Below are positions 7,425 through 16,217 of a stretch of 64,000 bases of DNA, piece after piece (position 1 is the stretch's first letter; the number at the start of each line of letters is the position of its first letter). The DNA comes from an uncultured Psychroserpens sp. (GTDB taxonomy: Bacteria > Bacteroidota > Bacteroidia > Flavobacteriales > Flavobacteriaceae): NCBI RefSeq assembly GCF_947501425.1, contig NZ_CANMVN010000005.1, positions 124,001 through 188,000 on the forward strand, written 5' to 3'. The notes beneath the pieces are model-generated. The model was not told the origin of the DNA and made no database searches. It saw nothing but the letters and a program-made list of their open reading frames with translations. The position numbers and the translations under genes were made by a program.

Positions 7425-9527
7425 ATGAAAACATTTTATGGTGCGCTACTATGTGCACTGCTATCTGCTGTGTCTTATGGTCAAGAAAAAAAAGAGATCA
7501 AAAAAGATACTACAAAACAAAAAATAACAGTTTTGGACCAAGTTATCATTACTGGAAACAAAAGAATTGACCCTATTTTGACTTCTGTTTCAAATAACTA
7601 TTCTGAGCGAATAGTTCAACCCAAGAACGTGGCTGATCTATTCAATTCTATAAATGGATTCTCTTCAATAAAGAGAGGTAATTATGCCATTGATCCATCT
7701 TTTAGAGCCTCACAATATGAGCAATTAAATATTCAATACGATGGCGGAACAAAAGTCATGCATGCCTGTCCGAATAGAATGGATCCTATAACAACACATA
7801 TCATTCCTGAGGAAATAGCTAAAATTGAAATCATTAAAGGTCCGTATACTGTAAGATATGGTGCTACTTTTGGAGGAATCATAAATATGGTCACACAAAA
7901 ACCAGATTATGAAGACTATGGTTTACACGGGAAGGTTTCCGCAGGTTATGAGAGCAATGGCAATTCGATAGTGAATTTGGCACAATTACAATACATTAAA
8001 GAAAAATTTGATATTGTTACCAATGCTGGATATAGAGATTTTGGTAATTATGAAGACGGAAACGGCATTGAAATTCCTTCATCCTTCAGAAGCACCGATT
8101 ACGGTTTTAAAATTGGTTATAACTTTAGTGATGTACAACGTTTACAAGTACACTGGAGACAATCTTTTGGGCGTGATGTGTTGCATGCAGCTTTACCTAT
8201 GGACACTGAATATGACAATAGTAGTATATTGTCTTTGGACTATAAATTAGATGATATTGGAAGGGTTGTTAATTCATTAACTGCTAAAGTATATTATAGC
8301 TATGTAGACCACTTAATGACCAATATTAATCGGCCTTCATTTATGATGACAGAGGCCTCCTCTGCTGTTGATGCCACAACTATTGGAGGAAAACTGGAGC
8401 TCAACTGGAAACCATTTAAAAACTGGAATGTATTCTCTGGTTTAGACGCCATGCATATTGCCAGAGATGGTAACAGACAACGTTTAGTTAAAATCATGAA
8501 TGGTAACCTACTACCAATGCCTATGAGTTTTACAGATAAGGTTTGGCAGGATTCTTATATTACAGACATAGGACTATTTACAGAAGTCAAATACACTATT
8601 AATCCAAAAACAATTTTTACGGCAGGCATTAGATATGACAATGTGGTTTCTGATATTCAGGATCCTGAAGCTGATTTTGCTGAATTATACGACCTTAAAA
8701 AACGAACAGAGCATAACGTTAGTGGAACGCTATCTGTAAAAAAGTTGATTTCAGACAACTTCACTCTTGAAGCAGCATATGGAAGAGGTGTTCGTTCGGC
8801 TAATATGATAGAGCGGTATATCAATCACTTTAATGTTGGACAGGATCCATTTGAATATATAGGGAATCCCAACTTAAAAGCTGAAGTCAATAATCAATTT
8901 GAAATTGGGTTTAAAGGAAGAGAGAAACTTAAAAACGGTTTCAATAGCTTTACGTATGAAGCTGCGTTTTATTATTCGTTTTTTGAAAATTATATTGTAG
9001 GTATTATTGATGAAACACAGACCAGAAAGTTCATGCCTATGGCACAACCGCAAAACCCGAAAGTGTTTAGAAATCTTAATGAGGCCTACAAAACAGGATT
9101 CGAGATTTCAGCTAGTGTAAATTTCCTGAATGATTTTGTTTTTAAAACTGACTTTGCTTATGTCTATGCAAAAAATAAAGACCTATCAGAATCATTGCCA
9201 CTTACTCCGCCTTTGACATCTAGAATTCATTTCGGATTTGAAAAAGACACCTATTGGGTAAACTTGCAATATAATCTTGTGTCAAAGCAAGATAATATTT
9301 CCAGAAGTTTTGGCGAAACAGAAACTGATGGCTACCAAACTTTAGATTTCCGTTTTGGTATGAAACCAATTAAAAACGTAACCTTAGGTCTTGCAGTAAT
9401 TAATGTATTTGATGAAAATTACAATAACCATTTAAACTTCTCTTTTACAAATCAAGAGAATTTTGGAAGGACTCCAATTACTGAACCTGGGCGTAACTTT
9501 TCTGCATTCTTACAGTATAAATTTTAA
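7425..9527 (+). CDS. TonB-dependent receptor, copper type (OprC/NosA family)
   Basis: This 700-residue outer-membrane active transporter has a signal peptide (about residues 1-19), a plug domain (about 35-160) with the usual IEIIKGPYTVRYG...GGIINMVTQKP, and a beta barrel ending in the aromatic FSAFLQYKF. In the plug, HACPNRMDP contains C115 and M119 in the CxxxM arrangement described as the copper site of OprC. VLHAALPMD (about 252-260) offers His and Met where that family has its other ligands. Length also matches OprC/NosA. It is probably a copper uptake receptor serving copper enzymes. It follows the small Cys protein and ends at a strong bidirectional terminator. Confidence 0.85.
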   Translation: MKTFYGALLCALLSAVSYGQEKKEIKKDTTKQKITVLDQVIITGNKRIDPILTSVSNNYSERIVQPKNVADLFNSINGFSSIKRGNYAIDPSFRASQYEQLNIQYDGGTKVMHACPNRMDPITTHIIPEEIAKIEIIKGPYTVRYGATFGGIINMVTQKPDYEDYGLHGKVSAGYESNGNSIVNLAQLQYIKEKFDIVTNAGYRDFGNYEDGNGIEIPSSFRSTDYGFKIGYNFSDVQRLQVHWRQSFGRDVLHAALPMDTEYDNSSILSLDYKLDDIGRVVNSLTAKVYYSYVDHLMTNINRPSFMMTEASSAVDATTIGGKLELNWKPFKNWNVFSGLDAMHIARDGNRQRLVKIMNGNLLPMPMSFTDKVWQDSYITDIGLFTEVKYTINPKTIFTAGIRYDNVVSDIQDPEADFAELYDLKKRTEHNVSGTLSVKKLISDNFTLEAAYGRGVRSANMIERYINHFNVGQDPFEYIGNPNLKAEVNNQFEIGFKGREKLKNGFNSFTYEAAFYYSFFENYIVGIIDETQTRKFMPMAQPQNPKVFRNLNEAYKTGFEISASVNFLNDFVFKTDFAYVYAKNKDLSESLPLTPPLTSRIHFGFEKDTYWVNLQYNLVSKQDNISRSFGETETDGYQTLDFRFGMKPIKNVTLGLAVINVFDENYNNHLNFSFTNQENFGRTPITEPGRNFSAFLQYKF

Positions 9528-9546
9528 AGGCTATAAATAGTAAAAC

Positions 9547-9580
9547 AAAAAACGCTCACTTAACATGTGAGCGTTTTTTT
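9547..9580. terminator. Bidirectional rho-independent terminator
   Basis: AACGCTCAC (9551-9559) pairs with GTGAGCGTT (9567-9575) around a 7-nt loop, flanked by an A-run on the left and a T-run on the right. It serves the copper receptor (+) and the convergent membrane protein gene (-). The same stem recurs at 10471-10497. Confidence 0.9.
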
Positions 9581-9585
9581 TGTAC

Positions 9586-10350
9586 TTAAGAATTTGCAGG
9601 AATAAAAATTGATTTAATTCTATCAATAACGCCTTGGAGCATACTGAATATGGCATCGGAAGAAAACCCACCAATGAGAGCTAGTACGCTTTTATTAAAA
9701 AGATTTATACTGTTGGGATCAGTGATATATACAGATAGTATTTCTGATAATAACAATCCTGCGATAATTCCCAAAATTACCTGAGCCATATATTCAATAG
9801 ATTCTTCTGGTAATAAGGTACCTTTCTTCAATGAATTACTAACACTCTTTAATAAATAGAAGGTTACTCCAAGTCCTGCTATTGCAGATAAATAACCGAT
9901 ATTCAATAGTAATTTCATACCATTATTATGCATGATCCCTTTATCAAGAGAATCGTTATTAACATTTGGAGAAAGTCCTGTAATAATAAATATAACTAAA
10001 AACAAAACTGCTAAAATAATGAGATTTCTGACTAGCGGTAGACTTCCCAAAACAAATCTGCTTTTTGATTTTTCATGGAGTTTTTTAGAAAACTCAATCG
10101 ATTTTGGAGTCGCTGGAGCAATATTTTTACACAACAAATTATGTACATTAATTAAGTCATCCACATTACTGTCTTGAATTAGTGAATTAATATCTGTATT
10201 GATATTTATTCCATTATAAACAGCATAAGATAACATATTATTAATCTCCTTACTCATTTCATCAATCACCTCTTTGGAAATTCCTGGTTTAGAGATAACA
10301 GTTTCTTTTACCGCAGAAGGTGCTTTTGAGCTTGAACTAGTCGTTGTCAT
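9586..10350 (-). CDS. Unknown membrane protein
   Basis: A 254-residue protein with a cytosolic-looking N-terminal half (about 1-105, Ser/Lys-rich tail then helices) and about four membrane segments near residues 108-126, 147-167, 187-207 and 221-239. I do not recognise a family. The middle segments resemble the helices of small bacterial membrane-bound phage- or stress-type proteins, but no catalytic motif is visible. It is a single-gene unit bracketed by two terminators with the same stem sequence, which leaves it transcriptionally isolated from both neighbours. Confidence 0.7.
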   Translation of the reverse strand: MTTTSSSSKAPSAVKETVISKPGISKEVIDEMSKEINNMLSYAVYNGININTDINSLIQDSNVDDLINVHNLLCKNIAPATPKSIEFSKKLHEKSKSRFVLGSLPLVRNLIILAVLFLVIFIITGLSPNVNNDSLDKGIMHNNGMKLLLNIGYLSAIAGLGVTFYLLKSVSNSLKKGTLLPEESIEYMAQVILGIIAGLLLSEILSVYITDPNSINLFNKSVLALIGGFSSDAIFSMLQGVIDRIKSIFIPANS

Positions 10351-10467
10351 GGTTTTTAATTAAAGTATTAAAATTGCTTAAAATTAATTACTCATCTAGT
10401 ATAAAAACCAAGTATAAATACTGTATTACTATTTTACGTATTTTTACTTTTAGGGAGAATATATTAC

Positions 10468-10500
10468 AAAAAACGCTCACTTTTTCAGTGAGCGTTTTTA
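10468..10500. terminator. Rho-independent terminator with the same stem as 9547-9580
   Basis: CGCTCACT (10474-10481) and AGTGAGCG (10487-10494) form the stem, with A-run and T-run flanks. It lies after the DUF4870 gene (minus strand) and upstream of the unknown membrane protein. Confidence 0.85.
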
Positions 10501-10521
10501 TTTACCTCTTTATAAAAATAA

Positions 10522-10857
10522 CTAACTAATAAAATTAAGAGATAAAGGATATCTTGGTGATTCGCCGTGACTTGCTCTAATTGCATTTATTATTGGAAAA
10601 ATAAATGATAATATTCCAAGAACAATCAAACCAGCTATTCCTACTAAAACGAAGACCAATGGAATACATATCAAGCTATAAATTAATACACTTAATTGAA
10701 AGTTGACAATATTCTTGCCTTGTTCATCCATTTGGTAGACTTTTTCCTTTTGTGTTGCCCAAATGACTAACGGGACTATGAGTCCGCCAAACCCAGTAAT
10801 AAAAGTAAGTAACTGACTCAAATGCGTTAACACTATAAGTTGATTATCTTGTTTCAT
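10522..10857 (-). CDS. DUF4870 family small membrane protein
   Basis: This 111-residue protein of the DUF4870 type has a conserved N-terminus (LIVLTHLSQLLTFITGFGGLIVPLVIW), a charged loop with DEQGKNIVNFQ, then two further hydrophobic segments and a short tail. I start at 10857 (MKQDNQL), since the ten residues upstream form an unlikely poly-Lys leader. The family is widespread and has no established function. It stands alone in front of a terminator. Confidence 0.85.
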   Translation of the reverse strand: MKQDNQLIVLTHLSQLLTFITGFGGLIVPLVIWATQKEKVYQMDEQGKNIVNFQLSVLIYSLICIPLVFVLVGIAGLIVLGILSFIFPIINAIRASHGESPRYPLSLNFIS

Positions 10858-10931
10858 GATTTTTTTTTGCTTTTTTTGATTGAACACCTATTGGACGTCA
10901 ATACGAACAAAATGTTACACTGTATTTAGAA

Positions 10932-13232
10932 TTATTTTATAACCAACTTCTTTACAACATACTCATTTCTAACTAATACTTTGACCATATAAAAACCAGA
11001 AGGCAGATTTAAAGTAATAACCTCTGCATTGTTGATATCGCTTTTAAATACGTTTTGTCCAGTAATACTATAGATTTCAATTGCACCTTCTTCTATCATC
11101 CCAGCTATCTCGATTTGGTTTTTTGCAGGATTTGGTGAGATGATGATTTGGTTGAAATTATTTACATCTGATACTCCAAGAGTTTCTTCAACCGTAAAAG
11201 TACCTGTTACCGAAATAGAATTGAGACAATCATCGGTTAAATCAAAAGTCACAGAAACTATTTGATTACATGATATTGTGGCTGGTCCATCATGAGTAAC
11301 CAATGCATCTCCACATAAATCGGATCCTAAAAAACCAGCTAACCAATTATCGTATGCCTCTTGAATTGTATCAGAACAATCGACGGTTACATCTTCAGGA
11401 ATATTATCCCAAACAGGATCTGTAGTATCTTCAATAGTGAAAGTTGCATCTTTAAAAATCTCATTTCCGCAGTCATCAGACAGGGTAAATCTAACCGTCT
11501 CTGAACCTGTTGCTCCACATAGATCACTTAAACCAGAGCTATTATTTGTAATGGTTGGTGTACCACAACCAACAGTTCCTGTAACACTATTTAGCCATGA
11601 ATTGAAAGCCGAATCAAAATCTGTAACATCATCACATTCAAGTATAATATCCATAGGCTCGTTGGTCCATCGTGGTCCTTCAAATTCTATTCTGACCACA
11701 TTACCTTGGAATATATTTACATAATACACAAACCCATCTAAAGGATTTTGCATCATGTGAACAATTCCTGATCCAAAATTTGCAGGAGCTAACTCAGAAA
11801 CATCACTAATCCAGTTTTGTGAGCCATCGGTTAATGTTGCAACGTTAATCCAGTTTCTAACATAATCTGTAAACAGGTATTTTCCTTCCATAGTAGTTCC
11901 AAGAGCATCTCCTACAACATAAACTCCAGCTATACCAGCATTTCCATTGAATTCAACACCTGTAGTTGGAGAGCCAAAATCTCCAATTCTAGGCGCTAAA
12001 GCTATCCCAGCAAAAAAAGTTGGAACACGTGCTTCAGGTTGTGATCCATGACGCCAGGCGACTTCTGGTCTGTCATGCACATATCGTCTTAGTTGTGGAT
12101 TAGGGTCGTCGTTAAATGAATTTGGTTGCGGACAATTATCTAAAAAAAGTTCGTCGTTTTCATCAGCATTAGTAGCACCACTATTAGCATAGCCATTAAG
12201 TTCTGTTTGCCCTTCATATATTGGCCATCCTCCATTCAAGCCAGGTTTATCAAAAATATGTAAATCTTCCCAAGTTCCCCATCCAACATCAGCGACATAA
12301 ATTATTCCAGGATCACCATCGTTTGGATCATTACTTCCAGATTCAGGTTGAATAGACATGCGAAATGGATGCCTTAAGCCCATAGCCCACATTCTGGATT
12401 TTGCTGAACGAGCATTTCCAGCTTCATAAAAAGGATTTGATGGAATTCCATCTCCCGTATTAGGATCAAGACGAAGTACTTTTCCGCAGAGAGAAGTAGG
12501 CATTTGACTTCTAAAAGCACCAACATTTTCTTCTGGTCTCATTATACCATCATCTATAGCCTGCTGAAAATAGGTTTCTGAAGCGCTACCAATATCTACA
12601 GAGTTATAACTTGCATTATCACCAGTTGACACAAGTAGTGTTCCATCATTTGCAAAGATCACAGTCCCACCTGCATGAGATTGGTGTGTAAGTGGTACTC
12701 CTGTGGAAACCGTCTCCCCAAGTAATACCGTTCTAGAACTATAATTGGTTGTGAGTGGGTTACTTCCAAGATTAAGTTGATATCGTGTAAGACGACTTAT
12801 GGAAGCTTCAAAGTAATCGTTATCATTTGGATCATAATCTGGTGTTCCAAAATTCATGAGGTGTTCTCTGTCTACCATATAATACATATAAACCAAACCA
12901 TTGGTATCAAAATCTGGATCTAAGCAAAAACTTGCGAATCCAAAATCTCTCCAATCACCTACTTCGTCGGAAATATCAAGCACAGGTGTAGTTTGCTTAA
13001 TATAGTCAGTACCATCCCAAACAGACACATATACATGTCCGCGTTTTTCCCAAACAAACATTTTTGTACCATCCTGACTAAATACAACACCCATTATGTT
13101 ATTATATCCAGATTGAACCTCTGTAACAGAATAGCCAGATGGTAATTGCGCAAAAACATTGGATAGAAGACAAGGTGATGTTAGAACAAATAAAATTATT
13201 CTAATATTGTAGAACATACGAGAGCAAAGCAT
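10932..13232 (-). CDS. Secreted PQQ-type glucose/sorbosone dehydrogenase, T9SS cargo
   Basis: This 766-residue exported protein has a signal peptide up to about residue 29 (an in-frame ATG five codons later, 13217, gives a more typical one). A six-bladed propeller of the glucose/sorbosone dehydrogenase family follows (about 30-510), with GLRHPFRMS, YVADVGWGTWEDLHI and GKYLFTDYVRNWI as family-like blades. Two related Cys-containing Ig-like modules come next (about 515-680). It ends in a type A T9SS sorting domain (IISPNPAKNQIEI ... VVKKLVIK), so it should be secreted or held at the surface. Family members oxidise sugars using PQQ; whether this one is active is not shown. It is a single-gene unit not obviously tied to either large cluster. 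Confidence 0.88.
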   Translation of the reverse strand: MLCSRMFYNIRIILFVLTSPCLLSNVFAQLPSGYSVTEVQSGYNNIMGVVFSQDGTKMFVWEKRGHVYVSVWDGTDYIKQTTPVLDISDEVGDWRDFGFASFCLDPDFDTNGLVYMYYMVDREHLMNFGTPDYDPNDNDYFEASISRLTRYQLNLGSNPLTTNYSSRTVLLGETVSTGVPLTHQSHAGGTVIFANDGTLLVSTGDNASYNSVDIGSASETYFQQAIDDGIMRPEENVGAFRSQMPTSLCGKVLRLDPNTGDGIPSNPFYEAGNARSAKSRMWAMGLRHPFRMSIQPESGSNDPNDGDPGIIYVADVGWGTWEDLHIFDKPGLNGGWPIYEGQTELNGYANSGATNADENDELFLDNCPQPNSFNDDPNPQLRRYVHDRPEVAWRHGSQPEARVPTFFAGIALAPRIGDFGSPTTGVEFNGNAGIAGVYVVGDALGTTMEGKYLFTDYVRNWINVATLTDGSQNWISDVSELAPANFGSGIVHMMQNPLDGFVYYVNIFQGNVVRIEFEGPRWTNEPMDIILECDDVTDFDSAFNSWLNSVTGTVGCGTPTITNNSSGLSDLCGATGSETVRFTLSDDCGNEIFKDATFTIEDTTDPVWDNIPEDVTVDCSDTIQEAYDNWLAGFLGSDLCGDALVTHDGPATISCNQIVSVTFDLTDDCLNSISVTGTFTVEETLGVSDVNNFNQIIISPNPAKNQIEIAGMIEEGAIEIYSITGQNVFKSDINNAEVITLNLPSGFYMVKVLVRNEYVVKKLVIK

Positions 13233-13380
13233 GGTATATAAATTAAATTAATATATAGAACTTTGCTATTAATCAGTTGCTTAAAGATAACAAATTAAGA
13301 GTTAGATCACACTTAATATTGAAAAAATCGTCGATTGTTACTGTTATCGTGTTTGATACATCATCATTTTGAATAGAGAT

Positions 13381-13408
13381 AAAAAAGAGAGCATTTTTCA
13401 ATGCTCTC
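13381..13408 (-). terminator. Rho-independent terminator
   Basis: GAGAGCAT (13387-13394) pairs with ATGCTCTC (13401-13408) across a 6-nt loop. The A-run 13381-13386 becomes a T-run on the minus strand. It ends the small gene 13431-13577. Confidence 0.85.
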
Positions 13409-13430
13409 TTTCGATTTTACAAAACGAATT

Positions 13431-13577
13431 TCAATCGTTAGTCTCTGTGTTTTTTTTGTCTCCACTTGTCATAAATTTCACTAGAAAACCTATTAAGACA
13501 AGACAAACTAAACCAAAAACCGCAACCATAATAATAGTTGCATTAGAACTGTATAAAGCTATGTTATGAAACATCAT
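13431..13577 (-). CDS. Small single-pass membrane protein (48 residues)
   Basis: The reading frame starts MMFHNIALYSSN, has one hydrophobic helix at about residues 13-35, then a charged tail ending in KKNTETND. It is followed 22 bp later by a clear terminator, which supports it being transcribed. It lies between the sugar dehydrogenase and the terminator of the SQR gene. Small proteins of this shape are common in Flavobacteriia; function unknown. Confidence 0.65.
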   Translation of the reverse strand: MMFHNIALYSSNATIIMVAVFGLVCLVLIGFLVKFMTSGDKKNTETND

Positions 13578-13640
13578 AATTTTAATTTAATACTGTAAAA
13601 ATACTTTATATGAATTATAAAAAACATGATATATATCATT

Positions 13641-13666
13641 AAAAAAGCATCTTTTTTAAGATGCTT
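13641..13666 (-). terminator. Rho-independent terminator of the SQR gene
   Basis: AAGCATCTT (13645-13653) and AAGATGCTT (13658-13666) form a 9-bp stem with a 4-nt loop. The A-run to the left gives the T-tract on the minus strand. Confidence 0.85.
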
Positions 13667-13689
13667 AACCACTAATGAATATTAGACTA

Positions 13690-14952
13690 TTATACCTCTT
13701 TACCTTTCATCATTTTATTCCAATACAGGTAAGGAAGCCCATACTTTTTAAGCATCCATAGTCTCCAATGTTCTTTCTCACTATTGAACACTAACATTTG
13801 CTTTAATTTAGGATCTGGAATAAAATTATTATCATAGTCAAATTCGGCTAGAATCATTTTACCGTAACCCGTAACCAGTGGACATGATGAATAACCATTG
13901 TAAGATTTACTTCCTTTTTTATTATGAGCTATGAGTTGTCTAATATTATCTGAAACCACAGGTACCTGTTTTCTTATGGCAGCACCTGTTTTTGCTGTTG
14001 GCAATGCAGCAACATCACCCAAACCGAAAATATTAGGATACGTATTATGTTGTAGTGTATGCTTATCGACATCTAACCATCCAGCTTCATTGACCAATGG
14101 AGACTCTTTAACAAATTTAGGAGCTGTTTGTGGTGGAGCTAAGTGTAACATATCAAATGGCATTTCAATAATTGACTCTCCAGACATGATCTCTCTTAAT
14201 TCGTTGTCCTCATTGATTACACATTTATTTTCTCCTGTTCCAACACCTCTAAATGTAACAATTTGATTATCTCCATCTATTTTAATAGGTGCATAAAACG
14301 GTTTAAAATGAATCCCATATCGACTAATGACTTTCATTAAACTTTCACGAATTTCTTTGACTCCAAAAATCACAGAACCAGGTGTAGCAAACACTACATT
14401 TGATTTATTTTTTAAGCCGTTCTTCTTTAAATAATCTGCAGCTAAATATGCAATTTTCTGAGGTGCACCACCACATTTTATTGGTGTTGTTGGTTGTGTA
14501 AACACCGCGTTTCCGCCTTTAAAATTTTTAAGCACTTCCCATGTATGCTTCGGATCTGTATAATTACTACAAACCACTCCTTTACCAAGAGACTCTGTTA
14601 AGCCTTCAATAAGAGATGTATCCATTACTAATCCTGGTGATACTATAAGATAATCATAAGTGATATTTCCATTCTCTTGAGTAGATACAGAGTTTTCTTT
14701 AGGATTAAACCCAGTAGCATAATCTTTGATCCAATCAACTCCTTTTGGCATTACAGAAGCCATAGAGCGTTTTGTTTTCTCAAAATCAAAAGTTCCTGCT
14801 CCAACTAAGGTCCAGGCTGGTTGATAATAATGTGAATCTGAAGGCTCAATTAAACCAATATCTAATGATTTATCTTTCGCTAATAGATTTGCGGAAGTCA
14901 TAATACCTCCGGTTCCACCTCCAATGACTAAAATTTGATAATGAGATTTCAT
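13690..14952 (-). CDS. sqr: Sulfide:quinone oxidoreductase, type II (SQOR-like)
   Basis: This flavoprotein oxidises hydrogen sulfide to the persulfide level and passes electrons to the quinone pool. It has the N-terminal dinucleotide motif VIGGGTGG, a second FAD-binding segment FGLGDVAALP, and the two redox cysteines in contexts matching mitochondrial SQOR: C160 in TPIKCGGAPQK and C357 in SSCPLVTGYGKMILAEFDYD. This points to type II enzymes, which hand the sulfane sulfur to a thiol acceptor, rather than the polysulfide-forming bacterial types. The C-terminus is amphipathic, fitting a monotopic membrane protein. It has its own Crp-type promoter and terminator. Together with the persulfide dioxygenase, rhodaneses and TauE it forms a full sulfide disposal route. 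Confidence 0.94.
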   Translation of the reverse strand: MKSHYQILVIGGGTGGIMTSANLLAKDKSLDIGLIEPSDSHYYQPAWTLVGAGTFDFEKTKRSMASVMPKGVDWIKDYATGFNPKENSVSTQENGNITYDYLIVSPGLVMDTSLIEGLTESLGKGVVCSNYTDPKHTWEVLKNFKGGNAVFTQPTTPIKCGGAPQKIAYLAADYLKKNGLKNKSNVVFATPGSVIFGVKEIRESLMKVISRYGIHFKPFYAPIKIDGDNQIVTFRGVGTGENKCVINEDNELREIMSGESIIEMPFDMLHLAPPQTAPKFVKESPLVNEAGWLDVDKHTLQHNTYPNIFGLGDVAALPTAKTGAAIRKQVPVVSDNIRQLIAHNKKGSKSYNGYSSCPLVTGYGKMILAEFDYDNNFIPDPKLKQMLVFNSEKEHWRLWMLKKYGLPYLYWNKMMKGKEV

Positions 14953-14988
14953 GCGTTTACTTTTAAATTAGTTAGTTTTCGATATTGA

Positions 14989-15032
14989 TAAAAATAAATG
15001 CCTTTTTTTGAACATAGCGTAACCTAAGTTAC
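14989..15032 (-). promoter_or_regulatory. Crp/Fnr-type activator site plus -7 element, SQR
   Basis: The palindrome GTAACTTAGGTTAC (minus strand, 15032-15019) is followed after exactly 22 nt by TATTTTTA (14996-14989). The predicted leader is about 32 nt. Confidence 0.75.
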
Positions 15033-15102
15033 ATAAACAACAAAACTCCATAATCAAATTGACTATAGAGTATCATTTTAATACTTTTAAATATCTCAAA
15101 GA

Positions 15103-15309
15103 TTACTTTTTGATCTTACATGTATTGATTCCGAATACGGTGTACAACGGACAAAAGTTTACCAAGCTTGTCAATACAAAAATAGCAGCCACAGCTATCA
15201 GTATATAAGCTAAAGTACCTTCAATAATACCTTGCCAATACAACACAGCTATAACTACAGCAGCTATCAATCTAATGATCCTATCAGAATTACCCATATT
15301 TACTTTCAT
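15103..15309 (-). CDS. DUF2892 small inner-membrane protein
   Basis: A 68-residue DUF2892 protein, with MGNSDRIIRLIAAVVIAVLYW, a second hydrophobic helix and the conserved NFCPLYTVFGINTCK end. In other bacteria this domain is found alone or fused to rhodanese (for example YgaP), which agrees with its place here as last gene of the rhodanese-cytochrome-thioredoxin-methyltransferase operon. The two cysteines in the tail are family-typical. It may help receive or channel sulfane sulfur at the membrane, but no activity is established. Confidence 0.9.
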   Translation of the reverse strand: MKVNMGNSDRIIRLIAAVVIAVLYWQGIIEGTLAYILIAVAAIFVLTSLVNFCPLYTVFGINTCKIKK

Positions 15310-15324
15310 ACTATATATTTTATG

Positions 15325-15909
15325 TTAGTCTTTCTTAACAAATTTAAAAAACAATTCTCTTCCTGTTCTTGACTCGTGAGAATTATAAGCGTCTTCCATC
15401 AGCTTAATATCAAAAACTGATTTGAATGTCTTTATATATTCAGCTTTCGAACCTCCAAAAGGTGGACGATCTTTGTACAGTGGTGCATCGAACAATAGTC
15501 CAACCAACTTTCCTTTATCAGACAACAGATCATTCATTTTAGATACATATTGTGATCTCAAATTAGGATTAATAGCACAAAAGAACGTTTGTTCAAAAAT
15601 TAGATCAAATGTCATATTCAATTCGAAGACATCTTGATTTAATAATTGATGCGACGGAAACTCGGGTACTCTCGATTTCAAGTTATCTAAAGCCGTCTTT
15701 GAAACGTCAACCACAAAGACGTTTTCAAATCCTTTATTAAACAAATACTCTGCTTCATAGGCATTTCCTCCTCCTGGAATCAAAATATTAAGAGACCTGT
15801 CTTTGAGCTGATCGATATAGGCTTTTAGAGGGGGAGACACCGCTCCTAAGTCCCAACCAATATCATTACTCTTATAACGATTATCCCAAAATTCTTTATT
15901 TAAATTCAT
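15325..15909 (-). CDS. SAM-dependent methyltransferase, TPMT/thiol-methyltransferase type
   Basis: This 194-residue class I methyltransferase has the thiopurine/halide-thiol methyltransferase signature: N-terminal FWDNRY and GWDLGAVSPPLKAYI, SAM loop NILIPGGGNAYEAEYL, then VFVVDVSKTAL. Relatives in plants methylate halides and bisulfide. Its ATG (15909) overlaps the thioredoxin TGA by one base (TGATG), so the two are coupled; a TTG one codon earlier is not needed. In a sulfide operon, methylation of hydrogen sulfide or a small thiol is a reasonable guess (inference). The alternatives are tellurite/selenite or thiopurine-like substrates, for which family members are also known. Confidence 0.85.
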   Translation of the reverse strand: MNLNKEFWDNRYKSNDIGWDLGAVSPPLKAYIDQLKDRSLNILIPGGGNAYEAEYLFNKGFENVFVVDVSKTALDNLKSRVPEFPSHQLLNQDVFELNMTFDLIFEQTFFCAINPNLRSQYVSKMNDLLSDKGKLVGLLFDAPLYKDRPPFGGSKAEYIKTFKSVFDIKLMEDAYNSHESRTGRELFFKFVKKD

Positions 15910-16205
15910 CAAAATGCTTCAGTGATTACATTGATAAGTTCATCTTTTTGAACCAGACCTGATTGTCTCCAAATTTGCTTTCCGTTTTGAAATAATAATA
16001 AAGTTGGTACACCTCTCACCTGATATTTGGCAGCAAGTGCTTGGTTTTTATCGACATCTATTTTTAATATTGAAACACGATCTCCCAAAGCATCTTTAAC
16101 CTCTTTAAGAATAGGACTCATCATCTTACATGGACCACACCATTCTGCAAAAAAATCAATGAGTACAGGTTTATCCTGATTGACTAACTCTAAAAATTTG
16201 CTCAT
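15909..16205 (-). CDS. Thioredoxin
   Basis: A 98-residue thioredoxin with the active site WCGPC (C23 and C26) in FFAEWCGPCKMMSPIL and the cis-proline loop RGVPTLLLF. There is no signal peptide, so it acts in the cytoplasm. It is in the rhodanese operon, 12 bp after the cytochrome gene and coupled by stop/start overlap to the methyltransferase. It probably reduces persulfides on protein or low-molecular-weight thiols generated by the rhodaneses and SQR. It is not the housekeeping thioredoxin by context, although sequence alone cannot exclude this. Confidence 0.93.
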   Translation of the reverse strand: MSKFLELVNQDKPVLIDFFAEWCGPCKMMSPILKEVKDALGDRVSILKIDVDKNQALAAKYQVRGVPTLLLFQNGKQIWRQSGLVQKDELINVITEAF

Positions 16206-16217
16206 ACCTGAGAAGTT

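Noticed and set aside
10344-10529. A plus-strand frame of 61 codons over the terminator region
   Set aside because: It crosses a terminator hairpin and has biased, non-conserved composition.
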